Positions 44,100 to 51,244 are shown, numbered from the stretch's first letter. The stretch: 51,244 nt of DNA from an uncultured Selenomonadales bacterium (GCA_947304355.1 CAMZAX010000017.1:1-51244), one strand, 5' to 3'. Notes: a model not told the origin generated them from the sequence alone. Program-made: numbers and translations.

Positions 44100-44976
44100 A
44101 TTTTTCAATCAGCTTGACGGGCTTGTAAGACTCCTTCGCCTGCCGCAAGCCGTCAACGCCCATGTCTTCTTCGCGGTTGATGTAAATCATGTCAGCCCAC
44201 TCGTGCTCCACGAAGTTTTGATTAATCGCAACGTAAATGCCGCGAATGTTCGGATCCGCCTTTTCGACGTGAATAACTGCCGTGTCGGAATTGAGCCGCT
44301 CGCCGAACGTGAACGCGGCGACTTTATCGTTAATCAGAATCGCGCCGCCCTTGACCTTGAAGCCGTCGAAGTGATCAAAAATCTCGTGAATCGCCGCTTG
44401 CTCGTAACAGATGAACTCATTGTCGGGATTGGTGCGCCTGTGTGTCTCATACCAGACGTTGAGTTCTTCGCGGCACTGCGGGATAATTTCCTCGGTTATC
44501 GGCACGTAGCGGGCGTCGGGATATTCTTTGCGGAAGGCGTTGAGGTGATTCTTCTTGCCGTGGAATTTGCGCCCCGAAAGATTAATCAAGTCCTGCGCAA
44601 GGTAAACGTAATCGAAGCGGTCGCGCTCGGCGGTGATGTTGAATTTCGCATGAGGATAACGCGCAAGCTCGTCGGCAAATATTTTTTCGACGACGACGAA
44701 CATAAATTTTCTATCGCCGCGCATTTCTTCGGCGACGCGCAAAATTTTCGTGATGGCGTCCTGCATTTTGTCTTGTGCGCCAATCGGTTGCCACGCCGCG
44801 AAAATTTCTTCATCGGAAGAGAAAATATACAGCACGTCGTCTTCTATTGCCCAATGATAATCGCGCATCTTGCGCCACATAAAAAAATTTGTGAACGTGT
44901 AGCCGGAATTTTCGTAGTAGCTCGCGCCGAAGAACTTATCGAACGTCGGCTTGTCGGTGCAAGTCAGTTTCTGCAA
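44080..44976 (-). CDS. DUF2156-type acyl/aminoacyl-transferase-like protein
   Basis: 298 aa, TTG at 44976 (no strong site, GGGAG 15 nt away). TFTNFFMWRKMRDYHWAIEDDVLYI and GRKFHGKKNHLNAFRKEYPDARYVPIT are typical of DUF2156 (GNAT fold, related to phosphatidylglycerol lysyltransferase C-terminal domains). The final NREEDMGVDGLRQAKESYKPVKLIEKF is also family-like. Substrate unknown. Overlaps the end of rlmD by 20 nt on the opposite strand. Confidence 0.85.
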   Translation of the reverse strand: MQKLTCTDKPTFDKFFGASYYENSGYTFTNFFMWRKMRDYHWAIEDDVLYIFSSDEEIFAAWQPIGAQDKMQDAITKILRVAEEMRGDRKFMFVVVEKIFADELARYPHAKFNITAERDRFDYVYLAQDLINLSGRKFHGKKNHLNAFRKEYPDARYVPITEEIIPQCREELNVWYETHRRTNPDNEFICYEQAAIHEIFDHFDGFKVKGGAILINDKVAAFTFGERLNSDTAVIHVEKADPNIRGIYVAINQNFVEHEWADMIYINREEDMGVDGLRQAKESYKPVKLIEKFNATLA

Positions 44977-45002
44977 ATTAATAACAATCAGCTCCCAAAA
45001 AT

Positions 45003-45038
45003 TTCATTACGCATTGCGCATCACGCATTACGCACTAA
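45003..45038. repeat. Heptamer tract (ATTACGC/ATTGCGC) at CCG-protein 3' end
   Basis: About five units; includes the stop codon of the next upstream coding region (45028-45030). Confidence 0.8.
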
Positions 45039-45750
45039 ACAAAAGTTCCGCCAAGTGAAACGCTTTGACGTTGCCAAATTTTAAACCGCGCAGGCAGTAA
45101 TGGCAATACGCGGCGACTTTTGGCGTCGTGATTTGCGCGCAGTGTTCTTGCATGAGTTTGCGCTTTTGCTCGTCGGTGTGCGGCTGAAACAGTCCCTTCG
45201 CGCCGTGCAGAAATCTTTTCGGGGCAAGCGCGGGGTTGCGCGGCGGTTGCGGTTGGTAAAGTGAGTAGCCGCAAAATTTTGTTCGCTCGTGATTTTCGGG
45301 CAGCTCGACGACTTGAAAGTTCATGCGCCGCAAAATTTCTCGAACGGCGTCCTGCTCCGCGACGTTTTCTTTCGACCGCCAACAGTCTTGCACGGTTATC
45401 GGCTCGCCGCCGTGATTCGGGTATTGAAACTTTTCGTCGGACAGAATCAGTTCCCAAATCGACTCGCAACGGATGTCGGGGTGCCGCTCCTCGAAAATCG
45501 CCGAACAGTTGTGGCAAATCGAAACCATCGTTGAGCCGGGCGGGAAGTGTTCAAAATGCTTAATCGCCCGCCACTCGTCGCGATAGTCTTCGGGCATGCG
45601 CTGTTCAAATTCGGCGACCTTGTACTTGTCGACGCAACAGCGGATTATCGGCAGGTTGAAACGCTCGCGGACGTAAGCTTGAACCTTGCGGCTCAAAGCG
45701 GGTGCGCCCTCGGTGAAGACGCAACTCGCCACGAAAAATTTTTGCTCCAT
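45028..45750 (-). CDS. CCG-domain (HdrB/GlpC-like) iron-sulfur protein
   Basis: 240 aa, ATG with GGAGG upstream. The Cys pattern C10-(27)-CC(38-39)-(39)-CxxC (79-82) matches the cysteine-rich CCG domain of heterodisulfide reductase B, GlpC and LutA. A second, weaker set (DCW, FCGYS, YCHYC) fits a second CCG copy. Likely holds a non-cubane or 4Fe-4S cluster and takes part in electron transfer with lactate, glycerol-phosphate or thiol chemistry. No dehydrogenase partner is adjacent; a LUD protein exists 14 kb away. Ends inside a heptamer tract. Confidence 0.7.
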   Translation of the reverse strand: MEQKFFVASCVFTEGAPALSRKVQAYVRERFNLPIIRCCVDKYKVAEFEQRMPEDYRDEWRAIKHFEHFPPGSTMVSICHNCSAIFEERHPDIRCESIWELILSDEKFQYPNHGGEPITVQDCWRSKENVAEQDAVREILRRMNFQVVELPENHERTKFCGYSLYQPQPPRNPALAPKRFLHGAKGLFQPHTDEQKRKLMQEHCAQITTPKVAAYCHYCLRGLKFGNVKAFHLAELLFSA

Positions 45751-45771
45751 GATAAAACCTCCGTAAAAAAT

Positions 45772-45942
45772 TTAATCGCTGTCACTGCCGCCATCGTCGC
45801 CGCCCGAATCGTTGTCGCTGTCGCCGCCGCTGTCAAAGTCGTTGCTATCGTCGAAGTCGTCATCGCCGCTGTCGCTGTCGGAGTTTCTGCGCCGCTGAAG
45901 ATTGGGCGGGTTGTCACTCAACAACCGTTTGAAGATTGACAT
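45772..45942 (-). CDS. Tiny acidic Ser/Asp-repeat protein
   Basis: 56 aa from ATG 45942, with GAGGTGATAAA immediately upstream, to TAA at 45772-45774. Sequence begins MSIFKRLLSDNPPNLQRRR and ends in a run of Asp-Ser-Gly-Gly dipeptides (e.g. DSGDDDFDDSNDFDSGGDS). Strongly acidic, likely disordered. Lies upstream of the CCG protein and downstream of purL. The ribosome site is good, so it looks expressed. No known family. Confidence 0.65.
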   Translation of the reverse strand: MSIFKRLLSDNPPNLQRRRNSDSDSGDDDFDDSNDFDSGGDSDNDSGGDDGGSDSD

Positions 45943-45974
45943 TTTATCACCTCACGAAAAATATTCGACGCCCG

Positions 45975-45991
45975 GCCGCTTTGAAAGCGGC
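45975..45991. repeat. 17-nt inverted repeat after purL
   Basis: GCCGCTTTGAAAGCGGC is a perfect palindrome (8-bp arms, single central base), without a following T-run, so a terminator is unlikely; may be a protein site. Confidence 0.4.
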
Positions 45992-46043
45992 AGAACAGTT
46001 GTCGCGCCTAACGTTACGAAAATTTTCAATACTTCGCCGCGTC

Positions 46044-49000
46044 TTAAGCAAAGTAATCAATTCCCGCCTCGAAAAGGTGTTGATTTTTTTCGCCGTGAAT
46101 GTTTTTGGCGACGTGTTCGCCGATTCGTTCGGAGTGACCCATTTTGCCGAAGATGCGCCCGCTCGCGTCGGTTATGCCCTCGACAGCCCAAGCGGAGCCG
46201 TTCGGATTAAAGGGCAGTTTACCGGTTGGAGCGTCGTCGAAGTCAACGTATTGCGTCGCGATTTGACCGTTGACGGCAAGTTTTTTCAACCAAGCGTCGT
46301 TCGCCGCGAAACGTCCTTCGCCGTGCGACACGGGTATCGCGTGAACGTCGCCGACAGAATTTTTCGCAAGCCACGGCGACAGATTGCTTGCCACGCGCGT
46401 GCGGACGTATTGGCTGACGTGGCGACCAAGGCTGTTGTGCGTCAAAGTCGGCGAATCGTCCTCAAGCTCGCGAATCTCGCCGTAGGGCAACAAGCCAAGC
46501 TTAATCAACGCCTGAAAGCCGTTGCAGATGCCCAAAATCAAGCCGTCGCGTTCGCGCAGGAGTTTCATGACTTCTTCGGCAAGGCGCGGGTTGCGGAACG
46601 TCGCGGCAATGAATTTTCCCGAACCGTCGGGCTCGTCGCCGCCGCTGAAGCCGCCGGGCAACATGATTATCTGCGCGGCGCGAATCCTGTCGACCATTGC
46701 GGCGATACTCTCTTCGACTTGCGCGGGCGTCAAATTCCTCACGACGAAAATATCGGGGACACCGCCGGCTCGTTGCCAAGCTCGTGCGCTGTCGTATTCG
46801 CAATTCGTGCCGGGGAAGACAGGAATAAACACTCTCGGACGCGCAAGCTTAACTTTAGCCGTCGACGTTCGCGGCGTGTGATAAAGCTCGGTTGAAAAAC
46901 TAGTTCCTAGTTCCCGGTTCCTAGTTCCTGTAGGAAAGATTTTTTCAAGCGGTTCGGCAAGTGCGCGTTTGACTTCGGCAAGCGAAATTTTTTCGTCGTC
47001 AAGGATAATCGCGGGCTCGGCAATCGTTTCGCCAATCAAGCGGAAGTCAAGCTCGTCGGTCGCCTCGACGATAAGACTTCCGTAATTTTTAATTCCTAAC
47101 TCCTCATTCCTAACTCCTAACTGCCGCAGGCCGATGTCGTTGCCGATTGTCATTTTGGCGACTGCCTCGGCGATGCCGCCCGCCTGCAAGCTCGAAGCCG
47201 CAACGATTTTGCCCGCGCAGATTAATTCGTGAACGTGTGCGAAATTTTTCTTCAGCGCGTCGAAGTCGGGCACGCCGTCCGAATCGCGCTTGCACTCGAC
47301 GAGATAAACTTTGTGACCCGCCGATTTGAATTCGGGCGATATAACCTGCGCGGCGTCGACGACAGCCACGGCGAAGCTCACAAGCGTCGGGGGCACGTGA
47401 ATGTTTTCAAACGTCCCGCTCATGCTGTCCTTGCCGCCGATTGCCGCGACGCCGAAATTTTTTTGCGCAACGAACGCGCCAAGCAAAGCAGCCAACGGTT
47501 TGCCCCAACGTTGGGGATCGTCGCCAAGCCGCTCGAAATATTCCTGGAACGTCAGATAAGCCCGCGAATAATCCGCGCCAATCGCCGTCAGCTTTGCCAA
47601 CGAACTCGTCACCGCGTCAATCGCGCCGTGGAAGGGACTTTGCTCGGATATGTCCGCGTCGAAGCCGAACGTCATTGCAGTCGCCGTGGAAGTCTCGCCG
47701 TCGACGGGAAGTTTCGCAACCATGCCCTCGGCGGGCGTCAACTGATTCTTTCCGCCGAAAGGCATTAAAACTGTCGCCGCGCCTATCGTCGAATCGAATC
47801 GCTCGACAAGCCCCTTTTGCAAGCAGACGTTCAACCCGCGCAGGGAAGGGACAAGGGATAAGGGACAAGGGACTAGATTTTTCTGCGGAGCCGCGACGTG
47901 AACTGTGACGTGACGTTTGACGCCGTTGGTGTCGAAGAATTTGCGGCTGATGTTGACGATTTGCTTGCCGCGCCAATGCATAATCATGCGCCCGCTGTCC
48001 GTGACTTCTGCGACAACGTAAGCCTCCAAGTTCTCGGCGTCGGCAAGCGCAATGAATTTGTCAACGTCGCCCGCGTCAAGCACGACAGCCATCCGCTCCT
48101 GCGATTCACTGATTGCAAGCTCGGTGCCGTCAAGCCCGTCATATTTTTTGCGCACGGCGTCAAGGTCGATGTTCAAGCCCGCAGCCAGTTCGCCGACGGC
48201 AACAGCCACGCCGCCCGCACCGAAGTCGTTGCAACGTTTAATCAGCGTCGACGCTTCGGGATTCCTGAACAGCCGCTGGATTTTGCGTTCGGTCGGGGGA
48301 TTGCCCTTTTGAACTTCCGCGCCGGCAGTCGTGAGCGATTCGGTCGTGTGAACTTTGCTTGAGCCGGTCGCGCCGCCGATTCCGTCGCGTCCAGTTCTGC
48401 CGCCAAGCAAGACAACTTTATCGCCCGCCGCAGGACGTTTACGCACGACGTTGGCTTGAGGAGCCGCCGCAATGACCGCGCCGATTTCCATACGCTTTGC
48501 AAGGTAGCCTTCGTGGTAAATTTCGCGCACCAGTCCCGTCGCCAAGCCGATTTGATTTCCGTAGGAGCTGTAACCTTGCGCCGCGCCGCGAACGATTTTT
48601 TTCTGCGGGAGTTTGCCGGGCAACGTCTCGGAAAATTTTTTGCGGGGGTCAGCCGCGCCCGTCACGCGCATGGCCTGGTAGACGTAAGACCGCCCGCTTA
48701 ACGGGTCGCGAATCGCACCGCCCAAACACGTCGCCGCGCCGCCGAACGGTTCAATCTCGGTCGGGTGGTTGTGCGTCTCGTTCTTGAACATGACGAGCCA
48801 ATCTTCGGCGTGCCCGTCGACAACGGCTTTGACTTTGATACTGCAGGCGTTGATTTCCTCGGACGTGTCCAAGTCGGCGGGCTTGACGATTTTCGCGCCG
48901 ATGGTTCCCAAATCCATAAGCGAAACGTCTTTGTCGGGATTGTGAGCGGCAAGGTATTCCTTAAATGCACGCTCGACGACTTCCGCGCCCGCGTCGAAGG

Positions 49001-49709
49001 TCACGCCGTCAATCGCGGTGGTAAAGGTCGTGTGGCGGCAATGGTCGCTCCAATACGTGTCGATAACTTTCAGCTCGGTAATCGTCGGCGGACGGTGCTC
49101 GGTGTCGCGGAAGTAGCTTTGACAGAATTTCAAATCGTCGACGTTCATTGCAAGCCCGCGCAGGCTCAGAAATTTTTTCAACGCGTCGTCGTCCAGCGTG
49201 TTGAAGTCGGTCAGCGTCTCGACGTCGGGCGGCGCGTCGGCGGAAATTTTCAACGTCGCGGGCAGGTCGAAGGTCGCCTCGCGTGATTCAATCGCGTTAA
49301 TGCAGTAAACTTTGATTTTGGCGAAGTCGTCGGGCGTGATGTCGCCGCTCAGCGAAATGACGCGCGCGCTGTGAATCGTCGGCAAGTCTTTGCCCGTGAC
49401 GAGCTGAACGCATTGGGCGGCGGAATCGGCGCGTTGGTCGAATTGCCCCGGCAAATACTCAACCGCAAAAGTTTTCGCCGCGTCCAAGTCGGCGGGCAAC
49501 GCGTCGTAAAAATTGTCGACGTTCGGCTCGCGAAAAACGATGTCGCGCACTTTGATAAAGTCTTCGTCGCTCAAGCCCTCAACGTCGTAACGAACAAGCA
49601 AGCGCACGCCGTCAAGCTTAACGTCCAACGTCTCGCGAAAATCCTCAAGCAGTTGGCGGGCGGGCACGTCGAAGCCGGCGCGTTTCTCCACGTAAATTCT
49701 CCTGACCAT
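46044..49709 (-). CDS. purL: Phosphoribosylformylglycinamidine synthase, single chain
   Basis: 1,221 aa. ATG at 49709 with GGAGGG 7 nt upstream; the frame extends to 49766 without a site. Fourth step of purine synthesis (FGAR to FGAM, ATP and glutamine). N-terminal PurS-like part, WSDHCRHTTF, ETHNHPTEIEPFGGAATC, and a C-terminal glutaminase with ILGICNGFQ (nucleophile Cys) and PVSHGEGRF. Three short repeat-encoded stretches are inside: NLVPCPLSLVPSL (47842-47875), LGVRNEELGIK (47091-47122) and GTRNRELGTS (46900-46932), in regions that look like surface loops. Confidence 0.95.
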   Translation of the reverse strand: MVRRIYVEKRAGFDVPARQLLEDFRETLDVKLDGVRLLVRYDVEGLSDEDFIKVRDIVFREPNVDNFYDALPADLDAAKTFAVEYLPGQFDQRADSAAQCVQLVTGKDLPTIHSARVISLSGDITPDDFAKIKVYCINAIESREATFDLPATLKISADAPPDVETLTDFNTLDDDALKKFLSLRGLAMNVDDLKFCQSYFRDTEHRPPTITELKVIDTYWSDHCRHTTFTTAIDGVTFDAGAEVVERAFKEYLAAHNPDKDVSLMDLGTIGAKIVKPADLDTSEEINACSIKVKAVVDGHAEDWLVMFKNETHNHPTEIEPFGGAATCLGGAIRDPLSGRSYVYQAMRVTGAADPRKKFSETLPGKLPQKKIVRGAAQGYSSYGNQIGLATGLVREIYHEGYLAKRMEIGAVIAAAPQANVVRKRPAAGDKVVLLGGRTGRDGIGGATGSSKVHTTESLTTAGAEVQKGNPPTERKIQRLFRNPEASTLIKRCNDFGAGGVAVAVGELAAGLNIDLDAVRKKYDGLDGTELAISESQERMAVVLDAGDVDKFIALADAENLEAYVVAEVTDSGRMIMHWRGKQIVNISRKFFDTNGVKRHVTVHVAAPQKNLVPCPLSLVPSLRGLNVCLQKGLVERFDSTIGAATVLMPFGGKNQLTPAEGMVAKLPVDGETSTATAMTFGFDADISEQSPFHGAIDAVTSSLAKLTAIGADYSRAYLTFQEYFERLGDDPQRWGKPLAALLGAFVAQKNFGVAAIGGKDSMSGTFENIHVPPTLVSFAVAVVDAAQVISPEFKSAGHKVYLVECKRDSDGVPDFDALKKNFAHVHELICAGKIVAASSLQAGGIAEAVAKMTIGNDIGLRQLGVRNEELGIKNYGSLIVEATDELDFRLIGETIAEPAIILDDEKISLAEVKRALAEPLEKIFPTGTRNRELGTSFSTELYHTPRTSTAKVKLARPRVFIPVFPGTNCEYDSARAWQRAGGVPDIFVVRNLTPAQVEESIAAMVDRIRAAQIIMLPGGFSGGDEPDGSGKFIAATFRNPRLAEEVMKLLRERDGLILGICNGFQALIKLGLLPYGEIRELEDDSPTLTHNSLGRHVSQYVRTRVASNLSPWLAKNSVGDVHAIPVSHGEGRFAANDAWLKKLAVNGQIATQYVDFDDAPTGKLPFNPNGSAWAVEGITDASGRIFGKMGHSERIGEHVAKNIHGEKNQHLFEAGIDYFA
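46900..46932. repeat. In-frame heptamer tract in purL (TAGTTCC family)
   Basis: Encodes GTRNRELGTS within PurL. Confidence 0.85.
47091..47122. repeat. In-frame heptamer tract in purL (GTTAGGA family, half element)
   Basis: Only one arm, four units, with the stop-avoiding AATGAGG unit. Codon phase equals that of the glyQS and rlmD copies. Confidence 0.85.
47842..47875. repeat. In-frame heptamer tract in purL (GGGACAA family)
   Basis: Encodes LVPCPLSLVPSL, nearly the peptide found in the mqnE-like gene. Confidence 0.85.
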
Positions 49710-49737
49710 TGGCAACCCTCCGAAAATTTTTTGCTTG

Positions 49738-49743
49738 ATTCTA
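49738..49743 (-). promoter_or_regulatory. Possible extended -10 of purL
   Basis: TGATAGAAT on the minus strand, 29 nt before the ATG; no clear -35. Weak. Confidence 0.35.
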
Positions 49744-49847
49744 TCACAGCGCGCGACTTTTGCCACTCGTTGACCGCCGAAAATTTTTTTATCAGACTGC
49801 GCTCTATCACTGTGGCGACAATGTTATCGGAATATTTTCAAAAATAC

Positions 49848-49872
49848 TTGACAGACCGTTTTTTTTTATAAT
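49848..49872 (+). promoter_or_regulatory. TTGACA / TATAAT pair with poly-T spacer
   Basis: Perfect TTGACA (49848-49853) and TATAAT (49867-49872) but only 13 nt apart; the spacer includes a run of nine T. As given it should be weak; addition of 3-4 T would make the optimal 16-17 nt. Confidence 0.5.
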
Positions 49873-49904
49873 GCCTTATCCTTTAAATTCGGAGGTTGAT
49901 AGTA

Positions 49905-50273
49905 GTGGCAACACGCGAAGAAAATCTTAAAAAAATCGACGCGAAGCTCGAAGCACTGAGCGATGAGCAACTCGACCAAGTCGCGGGCGGCACTTACAAT
50001 GAAGTTGCCGGCGACAGTCGCTTTTTGAACGACATCGGAACGGGCTGCGATCGCTACGGCGCAACAAAAACCTTTTTCGCTTACGACAGCATCAGCGACG
50101 AGGTTTCCGCTGCGTGGAAAAAAGCAGGCATAACCATGGCTCCAAGTTGGGGCGGCAAAAACAAATATTTCGACAGCAAAAACAACGAGATTTCTCGCAA
50201 CGAGGCTATGAAAATCGCCGCAAAAGCTTTCAACAAAGATTTCACGAAATTGGACATGCAAGAGTACTTTTAA
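49905..50273 (+). CDS. Double-glycine leader-type small protein
   Basis: 122 aa, GTG at 49905 with GGAGG about 9 nt upstream (a TTG at 49896 touches the site). Leader residues 1-29 (MATREENLKKIDAKLEALSDEQ then LDQVAGG), predicted cleavage after Gly29. Mature part 93 aa with one Cys (GTGCDRYGATK) and end GKNKYFDSKNNEISRNEAMKIAAKAF, matching the C-terminus of the 50718 and 6463 proteins. First of three tandem genes. Unknown function. Confidence 0.78.
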   Translation: MATREENLKKIDAKLEALSDEQLDQVAGGTYNEVAGDSRFLNDIGTGCDRYGATKTFFAYDSISDEVSAAWKKAGITMAPSWGGKNKYFDSKNNEISRNEAMKIAAKAFNKDFTKLDMQEYF

Positions 50274-50293
50274 TTGAAGTTTCGGATACTCAA

Positions 50294-50327
50294 GCGGCTC
50301 GTCGATAATTCGGCGTCACAGTCGCAA
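50294..50327. repeat. 34-nt direct repeat copy 1
   Basis: Begins GCGGCTCGTCGATAA and ends GTCGCAA; differs at two positions from the copy at 51091-51124. Both lie about 20-32 nt after the stop of a leader-type gene. Confidence 0.85.
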
Positions 50328-50361
50328 CGCGTATAAGCTAAAAAAATTGGAGGATGATAGT

Positions 50362-50610
50362 ATGGCAACACGCGCGGAAAACTTGAAAAAAATCAACGCC
50401 GAGCTCGAATCAATGAGCGACGCGGAACTCGAAAAGGTTGCCGGCGCAGGCATCGACCCTTCGACAATGGGCGATCCGGCACCCAATCCGAACTTCTCGC
50501 AAGTGCCCGGATTTGGTTTGAAGCAGGACGTTAAAGTCGACCCCATGATCGGCAACCCGAATCCCAATCCGAACGTCGACCCCGTGCCCGGATTTGACCC
50601 CAAGCGTTAA
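50362..50610 (+). CDS. Leader-type small protein with Pro/Asn-rich duplicated core
   Basis: 82 aa, ATG with TTGGAGGAT 10 nt upstream. Leader nearly identical to the preceding one (MATRAENLKKINAELESMSD) but the cleavage site reads VAGAG (Gly28-Ala29-Gly30) instead of VAGG. The core (~52 aa) is a tandem duplication: GDPAPNPNFSQVPGFGLK and GNPNPNPNVDPVPGFDPK. It lacks the NKYxRDGQ end. No Cys. Whether it is a decoy, a recombined variant or a distinct peptide is unknown. Confidence 0.72.
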   Translation: MATRAENLKKINAELESMSDAELEKVAGAGIDPSTMGDPAPNPNFSQVPGFGLKQDVKVDPMIGNPNPNPNVDPVPGFDPKR

Positions 50611-50640
50611 AAAACATCAGCGGCACATTCGTAAACAGCA

Positions 50641-50675
50641 AAAAAGCCCTTTGGCGTCTTGTCGGAGGGCTTTTA
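50641..50675 (+). terminator. Rho-independent terminator
   Basis: AAAAAGCCCT pairs with AGGGCTTTT around a loop of about 16 nt. Separates the second and third leader-type genes. Confidence 0.82.
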
Positions 50676-50717
50676 AAAAATATATGAACGATATAAAACG
50701 ATTTGGAGGCTGATATT

Positions 50718-51059
50718 ATGGCTGATGAAAAGAAAATCGCGGACGAAATTCTCACCGATGACGAACTCGACGGCGTGGCGGGCGGCACAATTGACGAAAC
50801 GGCAGCCGATACTCGCGTCCTGAAAAAACTTGGCTTACGAATCGACGGAAGAAGCGCAGAAGATCTCATAGAGTTTTCCAAATTCAGCGAAGCTGCAATT
50901 GAAGTTTCTCAGATTTTTAAAAGGTTCGGCATACGTGTCGACCAATATTGGGGACCAAAAACTAACAAATACTATAGAGACGGTCAAGAAATCAGCCGCG
51001 AATTAGCATTCAAAATCGTTTCCAAAAAATTGGGCAAACCGATGCCGGATCTCTCTTAA
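50718..51059 (+). CDS. Double-glycine leader-type small protein
   Basis: 113 aa, ATG with TTGGAGG upstream. Leader 1-23 (MADEKKIADEI then LTDDELDGVAGG), like that of the 6463 protein. The core (about 90 aa) is basic-acidic mixed, Cys-free, has RVDQYWGPKTNKYYRDGQEI and ends in ISRELAFKIVSKKLGKP. Compare NKYSRDGQSL in the 6463 protein and NKYFDSKNNEI in 49905. The family's shared end suggests a folded functional domain, not a random toxin tail. Confidence 0.78.
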   Translation: MADEKKIADEILTDDELDGVAGGTIDETAADTRVLKKLGLRIDGRSAEDLIEFSKFSEAAIEVSQIFKRFGIRVDQYWGPKTNKYYRDGQEISRELAFKIVSKKLGKPMPDLS

Positions 51060-51090
51060 TAATCCCGCAACGTTCAACACGGAAATAATC

Positions 51091-51124
51091 GCGGCTCGTC
51101 GATAACTCGGCGTCACGGTCGCAA
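51091..51124. repeat. 34-nt direct repeat copy 2
   Basis: See copy at 50294; begins GCGGCTCGTCGATAAC. Downstream of the third leader-type gene. Confidence 0.85.
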
Positions 51125-51135
51125 TCAGCAAACCA

Positions 51136-51166
51136 AAAGCCCTTCGGCGCACGTCGGAGGGTTTTT
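51136..51166 (+). terminator. Rho-independent terminator after the third leader-type gene
   Basis: CCCTTCG pairs with CGGAGGG (one G-U), followed by GTTTTT. Resembles the terminator at 50641. Confidence 0.75.
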
Positions 51167-51195
51167 CGTTTGTCGGCGTGAAAAATTTTTTCTAA

Positions 51196-51207
51196 GAACA
51201 GGTGTTC
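51196..51207. promoter_or_regulatory. Possible LexA/DinR box
   Basis: GAACAGGTGTTC matches the Gram-positive SOS consensus GAAC-N4-GTTC exactly. A gene probably begins at or beyond the right edge (an ATG is at 51241). Inferred SOS control only. Confidence 0.5.
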
Positions 51208-51244
51208 ATAAAAATTGAATAGTGATATAGTAGATACATTATGA

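Noticed and set aside
45693-45917. Thr/Ala-rich minus-strand open frame of 74 codons
   Set aside because: Wrong frame of the acidic Ser/Asp gene and the CCG gene start; no ribosome site, biased composition.
45975-45991. Terminator of purL
   Set aside because: Good hairpin but no T-run on the minus strand.

Overview
The window looks like a chromosomal segment of an anaerobic, flagellated, probably diderm Firmicute, with Negativicutes (Selenomonas-like) as my best guess. The points in favour are strong GGAGG ribosome binding sites with many TTG/GTG starts, sigma-A type promoters with 17-bp spacers, a Firmicutes-type flagellar operon, futalosine-type menaquinone genes, bacterial-type glycyl-tRNA synthetase and envelope proteins resembling outer-membrane-assembly folds. 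This assignment is inference from gene content, not from any marker comparison. No tRNA, rRNA, CRISPR array, transposase or phage gene was found.

Layout. 1-3031 (-) is the 5' part of a giant Asp/Gly/Asn-repeat (RTX-like) protein running off the left edge. 3218-6229 (-) is an ilvA-rsmD-coaD-coiled-coil operon. 6463-6807 (-) is a double-glycine leader-type small protein. 6923-13610 (+) is a tightly overlapped operon of two MqnE-like radical SAM enzymes plus a type III-like mod/res restriction-modification pair. 13710-18455 (+) is a fused glycyl-tRNA synthetase and a PAS/degenerate-GGDEF/EAL protein, followed by a BamE-like secreted protein and an orphan FecCD permease. 19890-22885 holds GtrA, a YdjC/ChbG deacetylase, CbiB and a short MetF-like protein. 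23135-31146 holds leuA, a secreted LPP20/TPR pair, a CofE-like ligase, a GH84 glycosidase and a LUD protein. 31241-39020 (-) is the flagellar operon flgB-flgC-fliE-fliF-fliG-fliH-[toxin/antitoxin]-fliI-fliJ. 39269-45942 holds an MBL-fold hydrolase, a flavodoxin-like reductase, ribF, rlmD, a DUF2156-type acyltransferase, a CCG-domain iron-sulfur protein and a tiny acidic Ser/Asp protein. 46044-49709 (-) is single-chain purL. 49905-51059 (+) is a cluster of three more leader-type small proteins, and a LexA-like box sits at the right edge.

The most unusual signal is a family of short palindromic elements built of 7-nt (once 8-nt) tandem units. Sixteen tracts lie between genes, across stop codons, and in frame inside glyQS, rlmD, purL (three times) and the second mqnE-like gene. 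The full element is 31 + 16 + 31 = 78 nt, i.e. 26 codons, and sits in the same phase in glyQS and rlmD. In-frame copies carry base changes that remove the stop codons a perfect heptamer array would create. In glyQS the element is the linker that joins the normally separate alpha and beta subunits.

A second candidate novelty is the family of four small proteins with a bacteriocin-like leader (ELDxVAGG). Three of them share a C-terminal motif (NKYxRDGQxIS...A.xI..K). No modification enzyme or exporter lies in the window.
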